From Chryseobacterium indicum (GTDB lineage: Bacteria > Bacteroidota > Bacteroidia > Flavobacteriales > Weeksellaceae): a stretch of 64,000 bases of DNA. The translations under genes and the position numbers were made by a program. The stretch is from assembly GCF_021504595.1 (NCBI RefSeq), contig NZ_JACSGT010000002.1, positions 372,001 through 436,000 on the forward strand, in the 5' to 3' direction. The notes below the pieces were generated by a model. The model was not told where the DNA came from. It saw only the letters and a list, made by a program, of their open reading frames with translations, and ran no database searches. Position 1 is the first letter of the stretch. Each line of letters starts with the position of its first letter. Shown one piece after another: positions 23,651 to 32,800 of this stretch.

Positions 23651-25030
23651 TTGGAAGAGTATTTTGGAAATGAACTTGTGAAGAAGTTCGAAGAAATGAT
23701 GGAAAATAATGATGAATTCTACTTTGATACAGAAGAATTGGAAGACATTATTGTTTACTACCTGGAGCTGGGAGACTTTAATTACGCCGATATGGCAGTG
23801 AATTATGGTTTGAAGCTTCATCCCAATTCTTTGGACATTAAGATTAAAAAACTTGAAGTTCTTTTAGAATGGGAAGATTATAATGCGGCGAAAGACCTTA
23901 TCGATGAGCTGAAAGGTTCTTCAATGGAAAACACAGACTTTTTGGTATGCTACGCAAAGTATTATTCGAATTTAGGAAATCCTAAAAAATCCATAGAAAT
24001 TTGTAAAAAAGCATTGGAGCTGAAGGAAGAAGAAAATTTCCTCCACAACTTTATTGCGGACGAATATGTTAATTTAGGAGACCCTTTTAACGCTCTTAAA
24101 CACTACAGAAAAGCACTGAAAGAAGATCCTACGGATGAATATTCGCTGGAAAACTGCATGGTGTGCTTTGCAGATCTTAATAAGAGTGAGGAAGCTATAG
24201 CCTTTCTGAATGAATATCTTGATGAATTTGCCTATTCTGAAGTAGCGTGGTTCGAGTACGGACAATTCTATTTCAACAGAAAAAATTACGAAGAAGCAAT
24301 AAAAGGATACGATTATTTGCTGGCGATCAACTCCAATTCTGTAGGAGTTTATGCCAATAAAGCAGCCTGTTATGAAGCTTTAGGGCAGTATAAAAAAGCA
24401 ATTGAAGTTTACGAAGAGATGCTGGAACTGGAATATACCAAAGCATTTACTTTCTATAAAATCGGGCTGTGTTATAAAGCTTTGAAACAGCCTATCGTTG
24501 CCTTAAACTTTTTCCAGAAATCTTTAAGAGAAGATCCGCAGTTCTACCTTTCTATGATGGAGCAGTCGTATCTTTACGAGGAAATGGGCGGAATGACGGA
24601 AGCGTTGCATTTTGCAAGAGAAGCAACTTATCTTAACGAAAATAACCTTGATTATCAGAAAAGATTAGCATTTCTGTTCATTGATTCAGGTAAGTTTGAG
24701 GAAAGCCTTTCATGCCTGAAAAAACTGGTGGATGTAGAACCTTCAAGATTCTACAACTGGTACGCTTACTCGGAAGTTTTAATGCTTTTGGGAGAATATG
24801 AAGAAGCGATCATCGTTTTAAAAGAAGCTTTAAAATCGCATAACAGAGCCGAATTGTATTATCAGCTCAGCAACTGTTATTTCAATCTTAAAGATCAGGA
24901 AAAAGGCGTTGAATCTCTTCAGAATGCACTGGAACTTGATCCTTCTTTAGTAACGGATATGCAGAAAAAGTATCCTTTCATTAAAGATGAGGTTAAAAAA
25001 GCGAAGGCAAAAGTTAAAAAGAAAAATTAG
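23651..25030 (+). CDS. tetratricopeptide repeat protein
   Basis: 459 residues, cytosolic, made almost wholly of TPR helices (about ten repeats, for example FNALKHYRKALKEDPTDEYS, GQYKKAIEVYEEMLELE, and QEKGVESLQNALELDPS) with a basic tail KAKAKVKKKN. Begins with TTG at 23651: the preceding in-frame codon but one is TGA, so no longer start exists. Acidic N-terminus (EEYFGNELVKKFEEMMENND). Role is scaffold-like but unknown. The upstream 300 bp carry the promoter, with ACTTTGC at 23545 and TAAATTTC at 23566 as possible elements. Confidence 0.88.
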   Translation: MEEYFGNELVKKFEEMMENNDEFYFDTEELEDIIVYYLELGDFNYADMAVNYGLKLHPNSLDIKIKKLEVLLEWEDYNAAKDLIDELKGSSMENTDFLVCYAKYYSNLGNPKKSIEICKKALELKEEENFLHNFIADEYVNLGDPFNALKHYRKALKEDPTDEYSLENCMVCFADLNKSEEAIAFLNEYLDEFAYSEVAWFEYGQFYFNRKNYEEAIKGYDYLLAINSNSVGVYANKAACYEALGQYKKAIEVYEEMLELEYTKAFTFYKIGLCYKALKQPIVALNFFQKSLREDPQFYLSMMEQSYLYEEMGGMTEALHFAREATYLNENNLDYQKRLAFLFIDSGKFEESLSCLKKLVDVEPSRFYNWYAYSEVLMLLGEYEEAIIVLKEALKSHNRAELYYQLSNCYFNLKDQEKGVESLQNALELDPSLVTDMQKKYPFIKDEVKKAKAKVKKKN

Positions 25031-25057
25031 TCATTTGATTTTCTGATGACACAATAC

Positions 25058-25088
25058 AAATCCTGCATTTCTGCAGGATTTATTTTTT
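25058..25088. terminator. bidirectional terminator between convergent genes
   Basis: Perfect stem AAATCCTGCA (25058-25067) / TGCAGGATTT (25072-25081), loop TTTC, T run on plus. Overlaps the end of the EamA gene by two bases. Confidence 0.85.
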
Positions 25089-25970
25089 GATAACATTTGT
25101 TTTTGTCCTTAAAAAGATGAGTCCGGCAATAATAATACTTGCCCCCACAAACTGTAAAACCGAAAGCTTTTCGCCATCCAGAATTCCCCAGATGATTGCA
25201 ACAATAGGCATCAGTAAAGTTACCGTTGATGCAAATAATGGCGTTGAAACTTTTAACAGACGGTAATTCATCATCATAGCTAATCCGGTTCCGAAAATAG
25301 ATAGAAGACTTACAAAAAACAGTCCCGTCAGATTACTTTCATCAAAACTGAATGTCGAGAAAAATCCGGCAAATGTTAAAGCAATTAATGAAGGAAAAAA
25401 TAAAACAAATCCAAACACAAAAGCTGATAAAACTGTTGACGAAACTTCCATAAGCTTGGATTTTACCGTTGTTGTACTTAAGGCATAGCAAAAAGTAGCC
25501 AGAAGAAGAAGTACAATAGGAATCAGTTTAAATTTTCCGCCTTCTCCGTCTCCGCCAAAAGCCAGTAAACAGACTCCGCTGAAACTAATTAAAGTCCCGA
25601 TAAGCTGTTTTTTTGTTGTTTCAAACTTCCAGATCAGAGCGCCCACAATAATCACGAAAATCGGCATCATGGAATTGATAATTCCCGCAATACTGCTGCT
25701 TACTTCTGTCTCAGCAATCGGAAACAGAAACATCGGAAAAAAATTCCCCGTAAAAGCTGCTAAAATCAGCCATTTTAAATGCTTCTTGGGAAAAAGCTTG
25801 TATTTTGAAATTGCAACAGGCATCAGAATAATTCCTGCGATTAATACCCTCAAAGCTCCGACCTGATAGGGACTGAAATGCTCCAGAGATTTTTTGATCA
25901 GAATAAATGACGATCCCCAAATAATGCTGAGTACAATCAGGAGTATCCATTTTTCTTTATCTGCGTTCAT
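25080..25970 (-). CDS. EamA/DMT-family membrane transporter
   Basis: 296 residues, ten predicted membrane helices in two EamA repeats. The first repeat begins ILLIVLSIIWGSSFILIKKS, typical of RhaT/EamA exporters of amino acids or other metabolites; the second contains ALSTTTVKSKLM and ends with GASIIIAGLIFLRTK. Substrate unknown. The first 14 bases overlap the end of aat upstream on the same strand, so the two are co-translated. Confidence 0.92.
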   Translation of the reverse strand: MNADKEKWILLIVLSIIWGSSFILIKKSLEHFSPYQVGALRVLIAGIILMPVAISKYKLFPKKHLKWLILAAFTGNFFPMFLFPIAETEVSSSIAGIINSMMPIFVIIVGALIWKFETTKKQLIGTLISFSGVCLLAFGGDGEGGKFKLIPIVLLLLATFCYALSTTTVKSKLMEVSSTVLSAFVFGFVLFFPSLIALTFAGFFSTFSFDESNLTGLFFVSLLSIFGTGLAMMMNYRLLKVSTPLFASTVTLLMPIVAIIWGILDGEKLSVLQFVGASIIIAGLIFLRTKTNVIKK

Positions 25971-26610
25971 TGTTTTCGTATAAAATTTTTAAAAACTCTT
26001 TTTTAGGAATCATCCTTGCTCCCAGACTTTCAAGGTGGTCTGTGTGAGACTGGCAATCTATAAGTTCGATACTGTTCTGGTATTTTTCAGCGAAATAAAT
26101 AAATCCGGCTTTGGAAGCATTGCTTACTTTGGCAAACATGCTTTCGCCGCAGAAAACATTTCCGATCTGTAAACCATAAAAACCACCGACCAGTTCTTCA
26201 TGCTGCCATACCTCAATGCTTTTTGCCAGTCCGTAATCATGAAGACTAATGAAAACGTCCATTAATTCATCCGAAAGCCATGTTCCGGTTTGTCTTTTCC
26301 GGCTAATTTCCTGACAGTTTCTGATAACCTCTCTGAAGTTTTTGTTCTCCGAAAAAGTAAAAATATTCCTGTTGAGAATTTTTCGCATCGACTTTGAGAC
26401 TCTGATTTCTTTCGGAAACAGCACAAATCTCGGATCGGGACACCACCAGAGAATTTCCTCATCAGGATTATACCATGGGAAAATTCCGAGCTGATAGGCA
26501 AACCACACCCTGTCGATCGAAAGATCACCGCCAAAAGCAATAACGCCCTCATGTCCGTCATAAACCTGCGGATCGGGAAATGAAATTTCGTTTTCGTCTA
26601 ATCGAACCAT
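25957..26610 (-). CDS. aat: leucyl/phenylalanyl-tRNA--protein transferase
   Basis: 217 residues from Met at 26610 (MVRLDENEISFPDP). A start six codons upstream (26628) lies inside a hairpin and is less likely. The enzyme adds Leu or Phe from tRNA to N-terminal Arg or Lys of proteins, marking them for ClpS/ClpAP. Family motifs: FPDP, GGDLSIDRVWFAYQLGIFPWY, WWCPDPR, GTWLS, GGFYGLQIGNVFCGESMF and the terminal DCQ...HLESLGA. Operon: DUF3127, aat, EamA. Confidence 0.95.
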   Translation of the reverse strand: MVRLDENEISFPDPQVYDGHEGVIAFGGDLSIDRVWFAYQLGIFPWYNPDEEILWWCPDPRFVLFPKEIRVSKSMRKILNRNIFTFSENKNFREVIRNCQEISRKRQTGTWLSDELMDVFISLHDYGLAKSIEVWQHEELVGGFYGLQIGNVFCGESMFAKVSNASKAGFIYFAEKYQNSIELIDCQSHTDHLESLGARMIPKKEFLKILYENNERR

Positions 26611-26617
26611 TTTCAAA

Positions 26618-26650
26618 AAAAATCCCACTTGATAAAGCAGGATTTGTATT
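26618..26650 (-). terminator. hairpin between DUF3127 gene and aat
   Basis: On the minus strand AAATCC...GGATTT closes over a 13-14 base loop and is followed by a run of eight T (A run at 26615-26622). It may reduce transcription into aat and supports the downstream aat start. Confidence 0.5.
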
Positions 26651-26669
26651 TTCAGTGTTATCTATTGTA

Positions 26670-27047
26670 TTAGAAAGGTAGATCGTCATCATCGTCATCT
26701 GCGAAAGGATTCTCGTTAGAAACCGGGGAAGCAGACTGCGATGGTGCTGCCTGTGTAGGTTCTGAAGCATTATCGAATACTTTTTCTACTCTCCATCCTG
26801 TAATGGAATTGAAGTATTTTGTTTCGCCCTGTGGAGAAACCCATTCTCTTCCTCTGATGTTGATTCCTACTTTCACATTCTCTCCTTCTCTTAAATTATC
26901 CAATAAACTGATCTTATCAGACAAAAATTCTATGTTTATCGGTTGTGGATACTGCTCCTGCGTCAGAATCACCATTTCTCTCTTTTGGAAACCGCTCGCA
27001 AAAGTCTGAGCATCAAATATTTTCTTTACCGTTCCTTGTAATTCCAT
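26670..27047 (-). CDS. DUF3127 OB-like protein with SSB-style acidic tail
   Basis: 125 residues. Residues 1-85 form the DUF3127 domain (MELQGTVKKIFDAQTFASGF, REWVSPQGETKYFNSITGWRVEK), a small beta barrel of single-strand nucleic-acid binding type. A Ser/Pro/Gln linker follows, and the protein ends NPFADDDDDDLPF, which copies the SSB C-terminal tip (acidic run, then hydrophobic-Pro-Phe) used to recruit replication and repair proteins. Suggests a second, SSB-like factor; not proven. First gene of the group ending with EamA. Confidence 0.88.
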   Translation of the reverse strand: MELQGTVKKIFDAQTFASGFQKREMVILTQEQYPQPINIEFLSDKISLLDNLREGENVKVGINIRGREWVSPQGETKYFNSITGWRVEKVFDNASEPTQAAPSQSASPVSNENPFADDDDDDLPF

Positions 27048-27144
27048 ATCATATTAATTAACGCTGTAAAAGTAAGAAAATCAATCGTAATAAAGGCTAC
27101 GCGAAAAAAAAAATGTAAAAATTTTAATTTTTTTTCCTGAAAAG

Positions 27145-27175
27145 TTTGGAGGTAAAAGAATTTATCCTATCTTTG
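27145..27175 (+). promoter_or_regulatory. tRNA operon promoter
   Basis: TTTG (27145-27148), 19-base spacer, then TATCTTTG (27168-27175): a full match to the Bacteroidota TTTG-N19-TAnnTTTG promoter. Transcription would start about 55 nt before the first tRNA. Confidence 0.8.
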
Positions 27176-27238
27176 CACCACTGAAAACGACAAAACGAAA
27201 CAAGTTCTTTTAAAAAATAAGTTTTCATCATAATCAAC

Positions 27239-27320
27239 GCGGATGTGGTGTAATTGGTAGCCACGCCAGACTTAGGATCTGGTGCCGAGAGGCGTGGGGG
27301 TTCGAGTCCCTTCATCCGCA
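27239..27320 (+). tRNA. tRNA-Leu (anticodon TAG)
   Basis: 82 nt. Acceptor GCGGATG (27239) pairs with CATCCGC (27313-27319), discriminator A. The anticodon loop reads CTTAGGA with TAG; long class II variable arm (GCCGAGAGGCGT) and T loop GTTCGAGTCC. 3' CCA is not encoded. Confidence 0.93.
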
Positions 27321-27326
27321 CAGTAT

Positions 27327-27399
27327 GCGAAAATAGCTCAGCTGGTAGAGCACAACCTTGCCAAGGTTGGGGTCGCGGGTTCGAATCCCGTTTTTCGCT
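27327..27399 (+). tRNA. tRNA-Gly (anticodon GCC)
   Basis: 73 nt. Acceptor GCGAAAA pairs with TTTTCGC, discriminator T, CCA encoded at 27400-27402. Anticodon stem/loop CAACCTTGCCAAGGTTG with GCC. D loop AGCTCAGCTGGTAGAGC, T loop GTTCGAATCC. Confidence 0.93.
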
Positions 27400-27407
27400 C
27401 CACGCCT

Positions 27408-27491
27408 GCCCTGGTGGTGGAACTGGTAGACACGCAGGACTTAAAATCCTGTGCCTCTTTTGGCGTGCGGGTTCAAGTCCCGCCTGGGGTA
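27408..27491 (+). tRNA. tRNA-Leu (anticodon TAA)
   Basis: 84 nt. Acceptor GCCCTGG pairs with CTGGGGT with three G-T pairs (positions 1, 5 and 6), discriminator A. Anticodon loop CTTAAAA with TAA. Long variable arm (GCCTCTTTTGGCGT), T arm GCGGGTTCAAGTCCCGC. Confidence 0.92.
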
Positions 27492-27512
27492 CAAGCTGAT
27501 TTTCAGCGGTTT

Positions 27513-27540
27513 AGCTCTCTTTTTAAGAGGGCTTTTTTTA
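27513..27540 (+). terminator. terminator of the tRNA operon
   Basis: AGCTCTCTT (27513-27521) / AAGAGGGCT (27525-27533), one G-T pair, loop TTT, followed by TTTTTT. Confidence 0.85.
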
Positions 27541-27805
27541 TGCCTAAAAATCTCGGATATAATATATCCAATATCATAGTTGTTAAATTTTCTTTTTCCG
27601 CTTTGTTGTTATTCCCTTTTGTTCTTTATTTGCAGAATTCTATTGGGCTGAAAAATTATAAAAGATCAGGTCTAAATGTGATCCTTTTATTAAAATTTGA
27701 GATTGATACAATTGCTGAAGCAGATGTATCAGGCGATTATTAAAACGTTTTAATGGCTGAATAAAATAATTTTCATTAAATAATAACCATAAAAGCATGT
27801 AAACG

Positions 27806-29770
27806 ATGAGTACTGAAAATGCAGAGAATCAAATAAATATATCAACGGTTCTTGATGAAGAAGCGTGGAAAATTGAAGAGATCTTAGGCATCGCGCAGGT
27901 TGACGATTCAAAAAAACATGAATCCATCTATACTTTAAAGCTTAACGATATTGTATTTGATGATTTTTCTAAATTTTTACCTTATCTCAGTAACGTAAGA
28001 TCAGTATATCTCACCAACTGTACCATTGCCAATTTTTCCGAATTATTAAAACTGAAAAATTGTGATTATTTTTATCTGGATAATGTGACCTTTAGAAATA
28101 GTGACTGTACCGTAGAAAGAGGTTTTCCGTACGAAGTTCGTTTTTCCAATATGAACTTTGATGCCGCGTGTCTGAATGGTTTTCACCTGCCAGGTTTCAC
28201 TATAGGACATAAATATTTTGAAATTCAGAATTGTCATATCGAAAATATTCAGGAATTAAATAATATAGGAAGTTTATCGCAATTGAATCTGTGTAATATC
28301 ACTTTTACTTATGTTCCAAATGAAGCAAGTGCAAGTGACAAATCAATTTATAGAATAAGCATTTCCGACTCGCAGTTTAAAGATATTTCTTTTATACCTT
28401 TCAAAAAATCGGTAAAGAATATTGATTTCACAAACTGCCGTATAGGAAGCTTTGAGGGGATTTCGGAGTTTAAGAAGCTTGAAGAAATTGGGTTTGACAC
28501 GAATACTGAAATTGAAGATACAGAAGAGCTGGAAAATCCTTTTGGTAAGGAAGTTACCTGTTCTTTTGTAAAAGGAAAAAAGCCATTTTCTTTAAAAAAT
28601 GTTTTATCCATCAAAAATTATATTCACCAGTTAGAATTTGTCAATTTTAAAGAAAAGAGAATTGATTATTTAAGGGAATTCAAAAAAGTTAACAGTCTTT
28701 TATTTGATAGATCTAAGTTTTACGTGGATGCTTTTCTGCCTATTTCAAAGCAAATAAAAACCGTAGACTTAAGAGATTCTGAGATTAAAAAACATAACTA
28801 TTTCAGCTATTACAAAAATTTAAAAAGTTTTGAATTATGCTGTATCCTAAAAGAGGTGAATGCTGTAAGAAATTTTACCAAACTACTTCCGTTGAGAAAA
28901 CAACTTCAGGAACTGAGTTTATATAAATCTGGAGATAGGCGAGCTGGCTATTCTATCGAAAAGTTTACAGCATTGGAATCTTTAAAGATCAGTAATGAAA
29001 TTTCGGTAAAGACCGCAGAATCTATTCTTACCTTAAAAAAACTGAGAAAATTAGAAGTAATGATAGAGAAAACCAAAAAGGCAATTCATATAGGAAGATT
29101 AAAAAAATTGGAATTTTTGAATCTCTGGAGTGCTTCGAATATACATTACAAAGGATTTGAGCATCTGAAGAAGTTAAAATCTCTTAGCATATGCAGTCCC
29201 AAAAAAGTTGATATTAATACGTTTCCGAAAATAAAATCTTTGAGGAGACTTAGTTTTTCCTGTGATGAAATTGTTGCTGTGAAAGGATTGAATCAATTTC
29301 CTAATTTGAAATTTCTGCAGCTAAAAGGAATAAAAAAAGTGCAATTAAAAACCATGAAAAAATTAAAAGTTTTGGATCTGGATAACAGTCAGATTAAAAA
29401 TTTTTCTTCCTTTAAAACCTTGCCATCCCTTGAAAAACTAGATTTATCTTCTCTTCAGAATAAAATTGATCTGAAAGAAATCTCGAAATTTCCCAATTGG
29501 AAATGGTTAACATTATTGGAAAGCTATGAGGTAAACGATATTTCTGCTTTAAAACCGTTAAAAAAATTAGAGCGTCTGGATTTATACAGAACAAAAGTTA
29601 CGGATGTTCGGGTGTTAAATACTTTGCCGAATTTAAAAGAAGTGAATTTATTGGTAAAGAATTACGAATTAAATTTTGAAAAGCAATTGGATCGTCCGGA
29701 AATTGCCATTTACTGCGGATTACCGACTATAAATTTACGGATTTGGAAAGAAGATGAATTTGGGATTTAA
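27806..29770 (+). CDS. leucine-rich-repeat protein
   Basis: 654 residues, no signal peptide. The C-terminal 350 residues are clear LRRs (LKKLRKLEVMI, LKKLEFLNLWSA, FPNLKFLQLKGIKK, MKKLKVLDLDNSQIKNFSSF, LKKLERLDLYRTKVTDVRVL), with irregular repeats in the N-terminal half. Lysine-rich surface. Likely a protein-binding scaffold. It is 80 bp before the alpha-2-macroglobulin-like gene on the same strand, so the two may form a unit. It follows the tRNA operon by 314 bp, which holds nothing else I can support. Confidence 0.85.
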   Translation: MSTENAENQINISTVLDEEAWKIEEILGIAQVDDSKKHESIYTLKLNDIVFDDFSKFLPYLSNVRSVYLTNCTIANFSELLKLKNCDYFYLDNVTFRNSDCTVERGFPYEVRFSNMNFDAACLNGFHLPGFTIGHKYFEIQNCHIENIQELNNIGSLSQLNLCNITFTYVPNEASASDKSIYRISISDSQFKDISFIPFKKSVKNIDFTNCRIGSFEGISEFKKLEEIGFDTNTEIEDTEELENPFGKEVTCSFVKGKKPFSLKNVLSIKNYIHQLEFVNFKEKRIDYLREFKKVNSLLFDRSKFYVDAFLPISKQIKTVDLRDSEIKKHNYFSYYKNLKSFELCCILKEVNAVRNFTKLLPLRKQLQELSLYKSGDRRAGYSIEKFTALESLKISNEISVKTAESILTLKKLRKLEVMIEKTKKAIHIGRLKKLEFLNLWSASNIHYKGFEHLKKLKSLSICSPKKVDINTFPKIKSLRRLSFSCDEIVAVKGLNQFPNLKFLQLKGIKKVQLKTMKKLKVLDLDNSQIKNFSSFKTLPSLEKLDLSSLQNKIDLKEISKFPNWKWLTLLESYEVNDISALKPLKKLERLDLYRTKVTDVRVLNTLPNLKEVNLLVKNYELNFEKQLDRPEIAIYCGLPTINLRIWKEDEFGI

Positions 29771-29849
29771 AACGAGAACAATTCTCCATTTTCATTGTTC
29801 AGATTAATTTTAATTTCTTAAATAACGATAAAAATATTAAAAACATAAT

Positions 29850-32800
29850 ATGATGGAAGCCAACGTGGTACAGCTTATAATCTCTCTTAGGAATAAATTT
29901 GCAGGCATACATTATGCTCGCTATTTTGAAGATAACGAAAATAATAGAATTTCCCATTTTCTGCAGAAAGTGCATGATTCGGGAGAGTCCTTACAAGGAG
30001 AGGAAAAAACACTGTACGAAATTCTCGTCAGTACTTTTGCTCTTGATTATTTCAATGCAAGTTTTTCAAGGGAAAATCTTACCAATATAAATTCTCAGGA
30101 TCTTTCTCAAATTGAAACATGGACTGTACTCGACTTTAAAAACTATATATCCGAAAGTTTCAGAAAAAACGACCTGAAAAAAGAATCTCTTAAAAAGATT
30201 TCAATTGAAAAATACAGTCCGCTTTTCAGAGGTTATGAGGAGGATATTGCTTATTATAAAACTTTGCATGACTGGTATTTAATGAGAAAAATTAATTTTC
30301 TCTCAGACGATGTTTTTTTTACGAAGAACGAACTGAAAGAAAATGAAAATAAGATTCTTACAATTTATGATGTATTGATTAATGAAAATGAGGGCAATTC
30401 GAAGTTGTATTTTATGCACGAAAAATTGCTCTACCTCTGTTCGTTAGATAAAGAATTGAATAAACTGCAACAGTTGCAAACTATTCTGAAATCTGATATT
30501 GACGGAGATTACAAAGTTTTAATGATGCGGGACACCATGACAATATACAGGAATGATGATGAATCCAGAGAAGCTCTTGAAATTGCAAATCAAGCAAAAA
30601 AACAGTTTCCAAATTCCCCGTTTTTAAAGGAAATTCAATACAAAGAAGATTTAATGACCTGCCCTGAATTGGGACTGAATTTCGAAAAACAGGTACAAAG
30701 CAATACGCCGATCCATATAGTGGCAGAATATCGCAATACTTCTGATTTTATTCTGAATATTTATGAAGTGAAAGGCGGGTTTAAATCTTTTATTAAGTAT
30801 ACAGAAGATTATCGTTCAGAAGAAAAACTTTACCATGAAATTGAAAAAATACTCGTAAGAAAAGAATACTATACACTTCCTCACTGTGAAATTTTTGAAG
30901 AGATGAAAACTTCTCTGGAGATTAAACCTTTACCTCCAGGATTATATGTTGCAGAATTTTCTTCAAAAGATTTAGCTGAAAGTAATTCAGTCAAAAACTA
31001 TTTTTTCACAGTATCCGATTATAAAATAATTTATCATCATAAAGATGCAAATGATTTTCCGGAATCATTCAGGTTGGTAAACAGTGAAAATGGAAAACCG
31101 ATTTCTAACGAGGAAATTGTTTTTTTCGAATATCTTCGAGATCAGGATTTGGTAAAACTGAATGCCAAAACGGATGATGAAGGTATCTTTAAAATTCCGT
31201 CAGATGTAAATAATTCATATAGAAAATATCTTGTACATCATCCAAAAACTAATGATTTTCAAATTCTGGATGTATGGGGGAGAAAATTTTCAGAAGAGCA
31301 AACAAGAGATATCCATAATAAAACGATACCGCAGATTTTTACCGACCGGGCGATTTACCGACCGGGACAGACTGTTTATTTTAAGGTAATTAATACTAAA
31401 ATAGAAAACGAAAAGGAATCGGTTGTTGCAGGATTAAAACAAAAAATAGCTTTAACCGATGGAAACGAAGAGGAAATTTCTACACAGGAATTTACAACCA
31501 ATGAATTCGGGTCTTATCACGGAAGCTTTGTTCTCCCTAAAGGAAAACTAAACGGAACCTTTGCTTTAATGATTGAGGACGGAGCAGACTGTTTTCATAC
31601 TTTTCTTGTAGAGGAATATAAAAGACCGAAATTTGAGATTACTTTCGAGCCTGTAAAAGGAGAATATCAATACGGGCAAACGGTAGAAATTAAGGGAAGA
31701 GCAACATCATTTTCAGGTGTTCCCCTCCGTAATATAGTTGTAAATTATGAAATTACAGAGAATGATATCCGCTGGAAATTTTTTAGTCATTATTCAAACG
31801 ATTATAGTCATGAAAATTCTATACTTGGAAACGTCGAAACCGATGAGAACGGAGAATTCACGATTTCTGTAACTTTTGAAGAAAATACATATTTAAAAGG
31901 TCTTCAGGTAGACTGTTTTAAAATTGAAGCGTCTGTTACGGATATCAATGGAGAAACACAGTCGGCTTCTGTTGAAATAAATGTCGCTTCAGTTCCATAT
32001 TACATCAAAGCCGAAGAAATTAAAGATGCCTTTACAGACGAAAATATAAAAATTAAGGTTGAAACAAAAAATTATAATAATCAGGATGTTGAAAAGCCAT
32101 ACCATATAAAACTTTCCAAACTGAAGTCACCAGACAGGATTTTTAGAAAGATGTTTGAAGATAAAATTCAGAATTTATCACAATTTTCTAAAGAAGAGTT
32201 TATAGCCAAGTTCCCGTATGACTATTTTGATGAGGATGAATATGAGGAAGAAGTACAAATAGAAAAAGTGATTCTCGATAAAATCTATGATCCAAAAACA
32301 GACAATCAAAACCCATCAACTGACAACCAACAACTAACAACCCAAAGTCATCCTGAGCTTGTCGAAGGAAACCTAGATTTAGGAAAATTAGAAGTCGGGA
32401 GATATGAGTTGAAACTTTATGATAGTCAGCATGAAGAACTGATCGAAACATCTCAGCGCTTTAATGTTTGGGATAAAAATTCCTTAAAAGAAGAAAAGGT
32501 ATTTCTGAATGTTGTAGATCCTAAAAAGGAATTTTTAAGGGGTGAAAAAGCCAATATCTACGTATATTCTGCAATTCCGGATGCTTTGGTATATATCTTT
32601 TTACAGGATTGTCTGGGAAACACCACAGTTGAAATAAAACAATTAAAAAATGGCGTATTAAACTATATTGTTGAAGTTCCTAAAAATAAAAATATTTCAG
32701 AAATTAATATTCAGTTTCAGATCATTGCTTACAATGAAGTACAGCATAGTGAGGTTACAGTTAAAATAAAAGAAAACGAAAATCCTCTTATTATTGAAAC

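Noticed and set aside
23562..23681. Protein-like open frame (KKFVEVCKHIQTLADEG...) overlapping the TPR gene start
   Set aside because: No ATG, GTG or suitable TTG before the protein-like part; probably leader sequence or a relic. Worth a homology check but not callable.
27540..27743. 67-codon ORF (MPKNLGYN...) after the tRNA operon
   Set aside because: Begins in the T run of the tRNA terminator, no promoter or neighbour support, composition like random AT-rich sequence.
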